Origin: Dermatemys mawii | Lineage: Eukaryota > Chordata > Testudines > Dermatemydidae | DNA: 64,000 nt | Reading direction: 5' to 3' | Assembly (NCBI GenBank): GCA_007922305.1 | Contig: ML677343.1 | Location: forward strand, 31,303,987-31,367,986 | Notes under the pieces: generated by a model | Seen by the model: only the letters and a program-made list of their open reading frames with translations | Told to the model about the DNA's origin: nothing | The model's database searches: none | Part shown: in pieces, positions 35,021 through 46,406 of the stretch | Position numbering within the stretch: position 1 is the stretch's first letter | Layout: the number at the start of each line of letters is the position of its first letter | Translations under genes and position numbers: made by a program

Positions 35021-37430
35021 AGACAGACTTTTACCATTGGATAAAAAACAACAACAATGTTGGGTTTGTGCATACATGTCAGAGGCTGTTGTTTCTTTCC
35101 TACAGATGCCAGTTATAACAGCAATAGTAATGAATACAATTGCATCTTGAGAAAATAAGGAATTATTATATTTAACTCTTTTGGAGGAAGTGTCAACTTT
35201 TTATATTCTAGCTGTTTCCAGGTCTTGGTGTTGTCATAATAATTAAAAGGCAGGTTGGCCCCAGATGTTTAGGAGTATCTTAAAGAGACTGGAAGCCTTA
35301 TGTTCGGAGGTGTCTATTTAAAAAATGATGATTGCCAATACATTATCTAAAGCAGGAATTACTCCTTCCATCCTCTCACTTGCACCTGTGCTTGTTTCTC
35401 ATCATTAGTTGTTGAGAGATAAAAGCCGTTTTCACTGAAATCTAACAGTTTATCTCTGTGACATTGCAGGTCATGTGTTCTTTATCTCAATGGAAGAGAA
35501 ACCTTTAGTATTCCATTGTCATGATCTTAAAAAGCGTGGCAGGTAAATACTTCTTACAGTCCTTAAAACTGCTGGAGTAATTTTCCAGAGGTTTTTAACA
35601 ATATAAAATCATCATCATTTAATTTTTAACTCTGAGTAGAAAGAAAGTCATTTTATAGTGGTGATCCCTCATGCAGATTGTCAGTTCTTTGGTATTAGAC
35701 GAGTAACGTGTTTTATACTAATTTAGTTCTCTGGAAAGGTGCCAGACTGCCAGCTCTGCAGTGTGTGTGTTGTTTTGGCTTCACCCAAACACAGAGAAGA
35801 CCTCCTCTGGAAGGAGAGGATAGTTCAGTCTCAGTCTTTATTTCCATTCACTCCTTTTCTGATGCTGCCAAGAGGTCAGTTTTGTTCGAAGTGGACTGTG
35901 AAACCACTGAAATGATTTTGCATCAGCCACCAAAACAGCCATGAGATAAGAACTTTCAGTTGCTGATGACCTGGCTTAAATTTGAACCAGCTACCTAGAG
36001 ATGAAAGGATGTAACATAGATCCCACTACCAACACTTGGAAACCTCCTTGCCCTTCTATATTGGATTTGGTTTTAATGTCGTACATTATTCTGTGATCGC
36101 TCTGCTTTCTCCTTTGGCAAACTAGCAGAACACATTTCTCCACTGAAGAGAACAAAAAAGAAATGATTCTTTATGGATGGTACAGCCTTAGAATTCCTCC
36201 CATTTGACTCACAACTAAGTTGACATACTATTGTACCCTTCTGGATTCCTCAATTAGTTCTGTAATGTTTGAGAACTAAATTGGACCAGACCTCTGATTT
36301 CTTGGAGAGACCGATTAATTTACAATGATATAATAAGTTAATGTTGTAAAAACTGCAGCTTATCAGAGTCTGGTTGCTCCAGTTATAGTCATCTACCTGC
36401 CTAGTAAATCTACTGAATAAATAACGTTTTGCTGGCACCATCTATACTGGATCTTATTAGTCTTAAGGCTATGAAGAAACCATGCAGACTGGAAAGAATG
36501 TGTTAATGGGTATAATCTTATTTAAGTGAATAGATTTATCAATTCAGCTTATTAATATTTAAAGAAACTACAGGTGCTACTTTGAATGCCTTCATATTAT
36601 TTTTGCTGTCATTGCAGAAGGAAAGTGCATGCCCATCTCAGGATAGGCAAATGTTTCTTAAATATCTGCTTCAAGATTAAATGCAGCATTCTATTAATCA
36701 TCTAAACCTATACTTTTCTTCCTGTCTTTAGGCCCAAACTGCCCTTTTAAACAAATTTATTAATTGGAATGTGTCACTGGAGTCTTTCCTTTTTCTTGGG
36801 TATTTGTCTTTTGCACAACATTTGCTGAAACATTTATTTGCTGAAATTCTTATTTGCCAACAACTAGCGTTGCAGTATTTTCAGATATGAATATTATATA
36901 AACGACCAGTTCAAGGTCTCATTCTTTAAAGGAACAGCATCTTTTATTGCATTCCAGCATTAGAAAAATGAAGAAATGATGGAAAAAAGGCATTGAATTC
37001 CTATTGTGTGGTGTTTTTCAGCTTTTTATAGGTAGGCAAACTTATGTTAATAAAAAATTGCAACACTATAGTAGCAAGAATTTGACAGAAATTAGAGTAA
37101 ATAATTTGTCTTTTTTGTGGAAACAGACTTTTGACTTTTTTCCAAAACAATTACCCTCTTTTGCAATTCGAGGCTTAGAGAGTGGCTTCATATACTGTTG
37201 TTATCTAGAAGAATAATTTTCAGTGATAAGTATAAATCCTCTGAGAATGTGATATGTACTGTGCCATGTTTGGAAACTATGCTGGAATGATTTCAGAAGA
37301 AACCAGAGGAAAGGTACATTTTAATTTTTTTTTTTTCTTGTCTTACAGTTGAATTCTAAATGGGAGCTATTAGTTATGGACTGCAAGCTGTTTTTAAATG
37401 GAAAGGAGAGTAGAGAATGTAGCTGGTTTT
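35021..37430. other. Unassigned intronic sequence
   Basis: No exon or family recognised. The end is a strongly AT-rich run (TTATTATTTTATTATTTT) leading into the next hAT piece. Confidence 0.4.
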
Positions 37431-37677
37431 ATTATTATTTTATTATTTTAATAACGTATTTATTCACAAATATTTATTAATATTACTAGAATTGCATGCA
37501 TTTGCTGAGTGCTCCCGAAATAGCTCGGTATGTCCGCTGAAAAGCTGCCGAATGCGGAAGTAATCAATTTGGTGGCTTCTCGGTGGCCACAGGGACTCAC
37601 GGCCCCTCGGGAGGTGCCTGGCGACCCCCTGAGGGGTCACGACCCTCACTTTAAGAACCACTGCTCTACACAAACTC
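37431..37677. mobile_element. hAT-like element, right end
   Basis: The block CGGTGGCCACAGGGACTCAC, GGGGTCACGACCCTCACTTT and the terminal TAAGAACCACTGCTCTA are the right end of a vertebrate hAT family ending in ACCACTG. The left boundary in the AT-rich run is uncertain. Confidence 0.6.
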
Positions 37678-38012
37678 AGAGCATAGTCAACTTTTGGAAC
37701 TCATTGCCAGGGGATTCTGTGAAGGCCAAAGGTATAACTGAGTTAAGAAAAAGAATTACATAAGTTTCTGGAGGATAGGTCTATCAGTGGCTATTTGCCA
37801 AGATGGTCAGGATCTAACCCTATGCTCTGGGTGTCACTAAATCTGTGATTGCCAGAATCTGGGACAGAAAGACAGGAGATAGATCACTCAATGATTTCCC
37901 TGCTTTGTTCATCTCCTCTGAAGCATCCGACATAGGCGATCGTCAGAAGACAGGGTCCTGGGCTAGGTGGACCAATGGTCTGACCTAATATGACCATTCT
38001 TATGTTCTTATC
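37678..38012 (+). repeat. CR1-family LINE 3' end (second subfamily)
   Basis: AACTCATTGCCAGGGGATTC, CTATCAGTGGCTATTTGCCA, GATGGTCAGGATCTAACCC and the final TGACCATTCTTATGTTCTTA are the + strand form of the repeat at 12241-12355. The junction with the hAT end at 37677 suggests that the hAT inserted at, or recombined with, the LINE. Confidence 0.8.
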
Positions 38013-39319
38013 CTTCAGCAGCAAGACAGACTTCAAAAGGAAAGAGATAATACTGAAAGAAGACTAGATAAAAAGGAACAAGTGAGGCTGAAATTCAGGT
38101 CAATGAGAGGACAGTGGTATAATACCGAAAAACTCTGTGTCTGTGTTATATTTCTAAGTAGCACACTCCTATAGATTGTTGCTGATGGGAAAAGGGATAG
38201 TGTGGTTTTTTGAATGTGAGTGTGGGAATCTGTTTGCTTTGTTTTAATTCATTTTATGTAATCTGCCTGCCTATTATGTTTATCACTGTGGTATCCAGGT
38301 ACATACAAAATTAAGTAAAACAACAAGTCAGTCAGTAAGACTGTATCCTATATTTTCTATCAACACAAAGAGCATGTGCTTAATTTAAAAAAATGTTTTT
38401 CCTTCTGTCACCTTTAGGGTAGTTACTGGGAAAAAATGAATCTATAGAGCTGGGTTTTATATTTTGTTCTGAAGTCGGTGAGATCTTTGCTCTTTCTCAG
38501 AGTTGTTGGGTGAGAATTCCATAGCTACTAATCAGCTGTAAGAGACCATATTCTCCTGTGCTTGAATCTTGCAGACAAGATGATCTTCAGCATGGGGGCT
38601 CATGGTCAGCAGGAAGGAATGGTAATCCCTGAAGTAGCCGGGATTAGTCCATTGCAGGCCAGGAAGATCTGGGTCAGAGCTTTAAATATCTGTGCATGAA
38701 AGCACTGCTAGCTCAGGGGCACTCTCCCAGAAACATGTGGACCATACCCTGTCTTGGAATATGGACCTGGATTTCTAGTGAGGTGGGCCAACAAAAGGGA
38801 GAGACACTGAGGTAGACCCACTTTCACACTGAATTCCTGGTGCTGGCTGTGGGTTTTCTGGCAGGTGCCTGCACAGTGTACTAGCATGAATTTGACCCTG
38901 ATATTCAAAACTACTCTCAAAAAGAAGTTTGCTTAAATTAGTTCCTGGAAGAAAGAAAACTTTAAGACTCAAATTTTTTGTAGCTCAGATAGGATGCTTA
39001 TAAAATATTGATAGTATGTTACAGTGATGAGGTCTTTATAAGATTTATGCAGATATAGTGTATCAGTTCAGAGCCTACTAATGTCTGATTAACACTGAAC
39101 ATGCCTTGACATTTAAGTTTTTTCCATCATAAAAGCTAAACATCTATGAAGGAAGAATTCATTTGTAGACTCCCATTGGCAAGCATGCGTTCTGTATTAT
39201 ATAAGAATTTTTATAAACAACATGCAATATCATTTATTTATTTTTAAGTATTTGCTAAAATATCCTGATTGTTTGGTTTTCTTTCTTTTGCTAAAAATTA
39301 CCCCCATAGCTTTTCTGTT
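38013..39319. other. Unassigned intronic sequence
   Basis: No recognised feature. Confidence 0.4.
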
Positions 39320-39377
39320 GTCATTTGAAGTCAAAAGTGTGAAGTCATTTGAAGTCAAAAGTGTGAAGTCATTTGGA
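39320..39377. repeat. 24-base tandem repeat, 2.4 copies
   Basis: The unit GTCATTTGAAGTCAAAAGTG plus TGAA occurs exactly twice, then a partial third copy. Confidence 0.95.
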
Positions 39378-40955
39378 GGGGGTCAAGTATGCTGAGCTAT
39401 GACTGAATTTGGACTGATCCTCTCTTTGGCTCAACAAATTGAAAATGATATACTGCACAATTAGGGCTGCAGTTATAGGTTTTATTTTCAAGTTCTTTTT
39501 CAATAAAAAGGATGGGTCAAGTCAGGTACTTTCCATCCCCACGCTCATCCATTCATGTTGTAATCTCAGAAGCAGGGCAGTAGCTTGAAAAGAAATTACA
39601 AGAGTTATTTTATTTTATTTAGAACATAGTCTGTAAACTTTGAAGACATTAAGAACTTTCCCTCACTCCTCTCTTTGAAGTTCAGTCAGCTGGTTTAATT
39701 TAGGGTTGGGATATTTTTTTGTCTTGTTTTCACTTTTACTCTCTCATTTGTTGAATGGGTGCTTCACATGGTCAGTTACACCACTTTCAGTAGTTAAGCA
39801 TGATTTAATCCGATCTAAGACAACAATTAATATAATTTGTGCAGTGGGTGGGGAACACTAATAAATCATTGTCAACATAAGATTATTTTGTCTTTAATTC
39901 ATAAATACCAGACTTGTTTTAAAGTGTTATAAACAAACACACACTGCAGTTGGGCCTGGAATACAAATGTGTAAAAAAGGAGCACAAAATAGTTTTTATT
40001 TGTTTACTAGTTATGAAAGATGGCTGTGGTCTCATTTGCAAATGATAAAATATCCCAGCATGCCTGACATTGAGTATGTAGCGTGTTGGCACTAGGATTC
40101 CCTTTTCTAGACCACAAAAAGCACACAATATTGCATTTTTTTGACCAAGGCACTGTGCAATTCACCTGTTCTTGTAGCTATTGCAGTAATATGTTTCAGG
40201 TCATTATTGATTAAACTCATTGCGCACAGTGTATTCTTTTCATCACCAAAATCCTTGTTTAGTGTTGTCTTTGTTACTCTTATCAATGTGGTTTAACAGT
40301 GAGGCTCCTGAATAAATATGCTGACAGCAAGAGATTGGAATTGAACTTAAATGCACTAACTCTATACTGTACACAAAAATGAGTTTTGTAACGCAAAAAA
40401 TCTGAGAAAAATACAGTTGAATAGGAAAAAGTTCAACTTAATAAAAAGATTGTGATGGAAGATGCATGTATATGGGTTCCAAAAAAAAATCAGCGAATGG
40501 AAATGTTATAGTATCTTGTTTTAAGTATTTAGATATTTTAATAGGCTAAGATATACACAAAATTCATGTGTATTCATGCAGATTTACAATAGGTAGTTAA
40601 CAATGCATTATTACCATCAAGGAAACAACTTCTGTTTTCTTGTTTAATACTCCAGAGAGACTCTGGAATTTGAATAAGAGTTGAAGTGATAGCTGCCACA
40701 GTTTCAGTGTAACTGCACATGTATTTCTCCTCTGTGGTCCACCAAAGGCATCCCCTTCAGGTTTCCTGATCCCAGCTGGCACCTCTCTTTGGTGAAGACC
40801 TGCATCTCCCACTCTTCCCACTGGGGATTTTAAGATTACCCAGTTCCATTCCTTACATATGATGATATCCCTAGCAAGCTAAACTACCTAAAACTGCCAG
40901 CCTCCGTGCTTTACTTTGTCTCCAAGAGCTATGAGTCTGAGCACTGCATTGCCCA
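39378..40955. other. Unassigned AT-rich intronic sequence
   Basis: No exon or repeat family recognised. Confidence 0.4.
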
Positions 40956-41170
40956 TAATTATAAGTTACCACACAGTTCCTTCCCAGCAAGCACAATTAT
41001 TTTATGGTAAAAGCATTACAGAGAAAACATATAAAAATAATAAAGGAACATACATGCATGATAAAGAATTTACTAGAGGTCACTCCCAACTCCAGCTAAG
41101 GGCTCTAGTAGGTTTTAGTCCTTCAAAACCTACAGCTGGGTTTTTCCCATGGTTACAAGTTAATCCATTT
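40956..41170. repeat. Dispersed repeat of unassigned class, copy 1
   Basis: GCATTACAGAGAAAACATAT, AATAATAAAGGAACATACAT and TTACTAGAGGTCACTCCCAA align with the stretch starting at 50088 in the BANP last intron. Text like this is common in turtle genomes, but I cannot say which class it belongs to. Confidence 0.55.
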
Positions 41171-41624
41171 TAGATCCAGAACCCAGGTTGGGCAGATCAA
41201 CTATTTCTTTATCCGCCTCAGTCTTTGATCTTGGCCTTCTGTAACAGGTAATCAGCAGACAAAGACCCTTTCCTCACGGTATAGCTTCACAAGGCTGTGT
41301 TTTTGCATAAGCAGAGTTTGGGAATTTGCATTAACCCTCTCCCTAGGGATTCCCAGGATTGTCCCAAAAGTCCATACTTGTCTGGCACATTTTCAGCATA
41401 GTGTTTTGACAATTTCCTGGGAAAAACTAGCTAAGGACTGAGTTCTGGTAAATACCAGCTTAAACTAGGAATAATAAAATTATTATTAAAATATACTAAT
41501 AAAAAGTATTGCAAAATATTTAGCAATTTTATAATAATTTTGCAGTAATATAAACTGTTTAATTTTAATTAAAGTAAATAAAAGAAAAGCCTCAATCTAA
41601 AGCTATATGCTGTTGAGTTGGCTA

Positions 41625-41745
41625 CCTCAAATAGAAACGGAAACTTCTCAATCTGGGAATTCCCCTTCTTTGTTTATCAATGAAAATTTCATACAAACAA
41701 AGAAGGGGAATTCCCAGATCCCAAAGTTTCAGTTTCTGTTTGAGG
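41625..41745. repeat. Long hairpin: 51-base arms, 19-base loop
   Basis: Bases 41651-41675 (ATCTGGGAATTCCCCTTCTT plus TGTTT) are exactly complementary to 41695-41719. The pairing continues outward for 26 more bases on each side with about 20 matches, so arms run 41625-41675 and 41695-41745. The loop contains TGAAAATTTCA, itself a palindrome. It lies just left of the hAT transposase remnant and may be part of that element. Confidence 0.9.
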
Positions 41746-41892
41746 AAGACTGCCAAACTAACTTTCCAGCCCAGTACTCTATCTCTTAATGTGGCTGGCT
41801 GGAGTGCAGCTGAACTCATGGAGTACAGTGACTCAAATTCAAACATCTCAGCATGAGCAAAGGTAGAAAACCACTTGCCCAACTTCACTGCT

Positions 41893-42470
41893 GTTTTGAG
41901 AAAGTTCATGAAGACAGCAAAGAGAATTTTAGATGCAGAAATTGGGGGGGGGGGGAAATTGGAAAGGCAGCACATATGAGGAAACATTTTGTAAAATACA
42001 GTGGGAAGACAAAGTGACACAAGAATCACTGCCTTTGGCTAAACATATGGAAATATTAGAATCAGAGTCTGAGGATGAAGGTTCTGATAATACTGCATTG
42101 CTATTGCCCACTACACCAAAAGAAAGCGAGATTCAGATCAGCCAAAGACGAGGAGGAGGAATTATTGTAGTTTTTCAACCACAAATAGATATCTTTGTAA
42201 CAAAAGCAACTATAGAACTGAAACAAAGGATAGACTTGAAAATTGAAGAATTTTTGTGGTGATACTATTCCCTTTTCTGTTATTGAGCATACTGAGTTTT
42301 TCAAGCAATGATCATCTGCCTAAGGCCAGGCTACAAAGCACCCAACCAAAAAGCTGGTAGCGGGTGAGCTGTTTAGATGCAGTTACTGATGGCTTGAGGG
42401 TGTAAGTACACAATTAATTACATAGAAAAGCAGGTAGACTAATACAAGATGGCTGAAGTAATATGCACAG
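41893..42470 (+). pseudogene. hAT transposase (ZBED-like) remnant, first part
   Basis: From 41933 a frame of 109 codons includes an acidic stretch (ESESEDEGSDN) and then ATIELKQRIDLKIEEFLW. The next bases, in a neighbouring phase, continue as DTIPFSVIEHTEFFKQM and LRPGYKAPNQK. This pattern (ID--I--FF-----PF--VEH--F---I--LRPGY-PP) is the conserved N-terminal transposase segment of a large vertebrate hAT family, also seen in ZBED-type domesticated genes. No intact zinc finger is visible upstream. The frame is broken by shifts and stops, then cut at 42478 by a solo LTR. The protein resumes at about 43300. Confidence 0.8.
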
Positions 42471-42478
42471 TGATCCAC

Positions 42479-43289
42479 TGTGACAGGGTTGGGCCTCACC
42501 ACTGCAGCGCCTCCTGCTGTTTAGTCCAGGAATTAGCTCTTAACAATCCTGGAGCACCCTCTGCCGGTGGTGTCTTGTCTGTCACCTGCTTCCTGCTAGT
42601 TTCCGGACCTGCGTTGCTCCCCGCTCGGCAACGTCCGCTTCGGGACACTGCACTCCTGCAGTGCCCTCTAGTCCACACTCACCCCCTTTCGGGGTGCTTA
42701 TCCACTCCTGCCGCGGTGGCCAACCACATCCTCTCAATCTAGGCTCTCTCATCAAAGGCTGGTTGCAGTCTGTTCCAGCCACTCCTCCACGATCAGGTGC
42801 AGTACAAGAGGGAAGTGGGGGGGATGCCGGCCCGCCCACTACTCTGGGCCCCAACCCAGGGACCCTCTAGGGGCAGCCTCCCTGCCCTCCTTCACTCCCC
42901 TTGTCCAACCACTATCCCTGGGCTGCTTCCCTTCCGGCCCCTTGCACCTTCTGGCCCCTTCTCCTCTGGGCCCTTCTCCTCAGGGCCTGCAGCCTGGCAG
43001 GTAGCAGGAGGGAGCCCTTTTCTGCTCCCCTGAACCTGCCCAGCACTGTGCTGTCCAAGGTGCCTATCTCCTTGGCTCAGGAGACAGTTCTTCTCCCCCG
43101 CTGGTCAAGGAGAGACTACCTGCTGCTCTGCTAGGCAGCCTTTATATAGAGCCCAGCCTGGCCCTGATTGGTTGGCTCTTTCTGGGTCCTGAATGATTCC
43201 TCTCAGGCCCTTTGTGATTGGCTGCCAGCCCACGCAGCCTCTCTAGCCTGACCTAGCCCGATCACTCATGGGGCAGCCACTCCACCACA
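42479..43289 (-). mobile_element. Solo LTR inserted in the hAT remnant
   Basis: The 811-base GC-rich block starts TGTGACAGGG and ends CCACCACA, so its ends follow the TG...CA rule. Read on the minus strand it has CCAAT boxes (AGCCAATCACA and AACCAATCAGG, at about 43205-43220 and 43155-43175), then TATATAAAGG at about 43140-43149, which is a normal promoter order. It has no internal viral genes beside it, so it is a solo LTR left by recombination. I found no clean target duplication (TCCAC / CCCCC). The GC-rich long frames inside it on both strands are not genes. Endogenous retrovirus or Ty3-type origin is undecided. Confidence 0.7.
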
Positions 43290-43299
43290 CCCCCTAATA

Positions 43300-44320
43300 G
43301 TTAACTGTGTGCAGATAAGGAAAAAATCTGTGGTTTATTTATCGGTAGTTTGTATTGGAAGCAATAAGAAGATTGGAAAGTTCTGTGCTGTGTTGACAGG
43401 AGAAGTCAAGGCATTAGCAAATAAACTGTATGGTTGTGTTGTTAAGACCTACCTGACAAACAATTTGGAACTAGATGATGACACTTCGGTTATGTATGGA
43501 TATGTATCACATTGGCTCAACCTACTTAGACAAGACCTTACACCATGTGCTTTCATGAAACATGTAGATTTACAAAAGTGTTTCCATAATCACCATCAAC
43601 CTGGAGCCTGGTTAAAAGAATGCCTAGGATCTGTAAAACTCAAATTCCTGGTGACACATGATGGAACAGTCAACGAACATGCCTGGAAACACACATTAAA
43701 AACTGGCCCCTTTCTCTCAGAATTGTGAGTGACTGTGAGGCAGAATTTGAAGATACAATGATCTATATAATTAATAATCAAGGATTTACGAAGAAACAAA
43801 GAACTTGATCAGTCAGTTGAAACCAGTTGTTGTGGCACTTGACACACTCCAAAGGGATGCATAAACAACTGAAGCTACATGCAAAGTATGGTTGTATCTA
43901 CTGGTAAGTGAAAATATTGTACTGTGCAAAGCAAAAGCACAAAAGAGATTTCATGAGGCAATTACTATACACAGGTCAGACAATCTCCTTTATCCAAAAT
44001 ACACAGGAAAGTAATTGTCAGCTAAATAAGCAGAAACTGCAAGGCAGTGGTTGCTCATCAAAAATCCTGATTTTCTGCCATATTTACTTGCATTTAAAGT
44101 AGAAGCTCCATATCCAGAATAAATGTTTTCATCCATTATCAGGGAAACAGTGTCTGCCTATAAGATGGCTGAAAAATGCTGATATGCCATTTGGCTTCAC
44201 AGAACTGGTGGTGCAATTATATCAGTGTCCAGCAAGTTCAGCAAGCAAACTTTGGATACATCAATTCAAAACTGAGGAATAGGCTCGTTCTATTCCAATG
44301 CGTCCAAGTGAGTCTTCTGT
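43300..44320 (+). pseudogene. hAT transposase (ZBED-like) remnant, second part
   Basis: A frame to the stop at 43726 encodes MYGYVSHWLNLLRQDLTPCA, then CFHNHHQPGAWLKECLGSVK. These are recognisable as the catalytic-core region of hAT transposases (YGCSAH-LNLL-QD and F-NHH-P-AWLKE patterns). It continues in other frames as INNQGF, LKPVVVALDTLQRDA, then LLYPKYTGK, NPDFLPYLLAFK, and finally FTELVVQLYQCPASSAS and FGYINSKLRNRL. The last two are the C-terminal dimerisation block. Several frameshifts, internal stops and a small deletion within the dimerisation block make it inactive. Together with 41893-42470 it is a nearly full-length dead transposase gene. Confidence 0.85.
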
Positions 44321-44751
44321 TGCAGAATGCCGCATGGCCAAATGGACCTGGGCTCATAGTCTGCAACTCTGCATGCTTCTGATTGCTTAATGCTTCATGC
44401 CTACAACTCTGCATTATTATTGTTTTAATATACTCAATGAGAGTCATGGCATGTATATCTTCCTTGAGAGAATACCAAGCCAAAATATATACAGACATTT
44501 CAATGTTCAGTATTGTAATTATATATATTAGTATTAAACCAACTGTAGTTTTATTTTTTGCTTGTACAATCCTCAGTCTCTGAATCTACCGCCTTATGCC
44601 ATCACAATTTGAATATGTAACTAAAACTAAGTGTAATGTGGTATGCATTTAATGAAACAGTTTTTAAAATAAAAAATGCCTTAAACTAGGTCTAAATAGT
44701 TTTTCTGGGGTGGTAAAAACTGTGATTTTTACTTGGTAAAAACTACTTTTG

Positions 44752-44773
44752 GTAAATACCATGCCATCCCTGC
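44752..44773. mobile_element. Probable right terminus of the hAT element
   Basis: GGTAAATACCATGCCATCCC followed by TG has the form of a hAT end (reads CAGGGATGGCATGG inward). GGTAAATACCAG at 41450 may be the remnant of the opposite end. The 5' TIR is otherwise not clear. Confidence 0.5.
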
Positions 44774-45412
44774 TTCCAGGTCTTACATCTGTTCCTCCTC
44801 CCCGCCTCTTGCCCCCCTTCCCCCCCCGGAGAGGCCCACAATAATAAACTTAATAAAATAAGGTCTTTTAAGGATATTGCTGGAAATTGCCATATCTGTC
44901 ACAATAGCATCACAGCATTTACACAAGAGAGAGACTGAAACAAGGGAAAAATTGTGAAACTGGGTTATTTTCTGAAATGTTGGTAGTTAGCCATTAAAGC
45001 TCTTTATCCAGATGTTTTAGAACACTACTATTTTAAGGTTCTGTCTGTGAGCTTTTATAACTTGGAAACAAAGGATTTATATGATTGATTTTCTTTACTT
45101 CTGAATTCATGAAGACTGCACAAATGTAGTGCCTAAAGAGAGGAGAACGTAAAATTTTTTATTTTAGCAATTTATTATACTGACCTGTATAAAGTGACAT
45201 TTTGAAAGCCATCATTTTAGGGACAGATATGGATTGCAGCATTGCATTTTTTTCTGTATGAACTGTAAAGAACTGTCATAATAACTCATTAGAGGCATGG
45301 TTTAATCCTAGCATAGGAAAAACTTTTCTGATTTAAATGCTGCTTTTTATTATGGGAAGGGCAGGTATTTGTTGTTATAGTGAGTGGAATCTTTGTCAGC
45401 CAAGCAGATGGT
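44774..45412. other. Unassigned AT-rich intronic sequence
   Basis: Starts with a C-rich run (TGCCCCCCTTCCCCCCCCGG) and then AT-rich text with no recognised feature. Confidence 0.4.
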
Positions 45413-45530
45413 TGCAGTGTTGTGCTAGCCTTGTTGGTCCCAAGATATTAGAGACACAAGGTGGGTGAGGTAATACCTTTTGGAAGTTGGTCCAATAAAA
45501 TATATTACCTCGCCCACCTTTGTCTCTTTA
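45413..45530. mobile_element. Penelope/Neptune-like remnant, short hairpin form
   Basis: TTGGTCCCAAGATATTAGAG, ACAAGGTGGGTGAGGTAATA is followed directly by its reverse, GGAAGTTGGTCCAATAAAAT, ATTACCTCGCCCACCTTTGT. It is the same family and the same inverted arrangement as 15548-15796, with the centre deleted. Confidence 0.6.
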
Positions 45531-45857
45531 AGAAGATGGCTGATATTTATTCTCTGCTGCACTTTAAAAAATTAAAATGTCCGGGACTCCTAATCTCAAA
45601 CAGTACTGTTGGTCAGAAAATTTTAGAAGCATTATCTGTGGGACTGGTAACTGGTTAAAAAGCTGTGTTATTGCCAATAATCTTGTCAAAATTCAGTATA
45701 AAGTAACATATAGGATTATATTCCCTCCAAATTGTATGCTACTAAAATGAGTGCCACTAAAATGAGTACCACTAAAGCTTGCTGGAAGGAATGCAATCAC
45801 AAATGTACTGTAGAACATACAACCTGGTACTTTTCTCAGCTCTGAATGTGTTTCATG

Positions 45858-46064
45858 TACAGACGCTCCCCGACTTACGCAAGCGTTCTGTTCCATAATG
45901 CCTTGCATAACTCGAATTTTGCATAAGTCAGAAATGTGTATCTGACCATTATGCACGCAAAAAACAAACAAACCAAAAAGCCCTCCTATTCCTATTTTAT
46001 GGAACTTTTTCTGTAAATTTGGATTTCCGTACATTGGGTTTACGTAACTCGGGGAGCATCTGTA
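45858..46064. mobile_element. Tigger/mariner-like MITE with TA flanks
   Basis: TACAGACGCTCCCCGACTTA at the left is complementary to TAACTCGGGGAGCATCTGTA at the right with three or so mismatches. It sits between TA dinucleotides. GCATAACTCGAATTTTGCAT is an internal inverted motif. Length 207 bases including the TAs. Confidence 0.85.
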
Positions 46065-46398
46065 ATATAATGTCTTTAATAAAGATATACTGTAAAAGGG
46101 ATGTAGCAGTCTGGTCATCCACAGTTATTCTGGGATTTGGCAGTCAGTGATAATATGTACACTGTCAGAAATTGTAAAGAATTTGCTGGTAAATACTTAT
46201 AAATTCAGACCATGATGTGTCTCCAGTACAGCATATAACATGGTTACAAAATATATGGCATGGAGGGGAAATGAATAAATTAACATATTCCTTTAAAAGC
46301 AAAATCATGCAGTCTTTTGCAGTATGGTCTCCTTTTCTCAACTGCATATCAGCACACCCAAAATCCCCATGAGCGTCTGAAAGTGACCCTTGAGGTCA
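46065..46398. other. Unassigned intronic sequence
   Basis: Nothing recognised. Confidence 0.4.
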
Positions 46399-46406
46399 CT
46401 CTAGGG

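Noticed and set aside
35463..35545. Candidate exon after a TTGCAG acceptor-like site
   Set aside because: The translation does not match any BANP segment and no good donor follows in phase.
42449..43134. GC-rich block with many frames that could suggest a CpG island or exon
   Set aside because: It is a solo LTR with TG...CA ends inside a hAT remnant.
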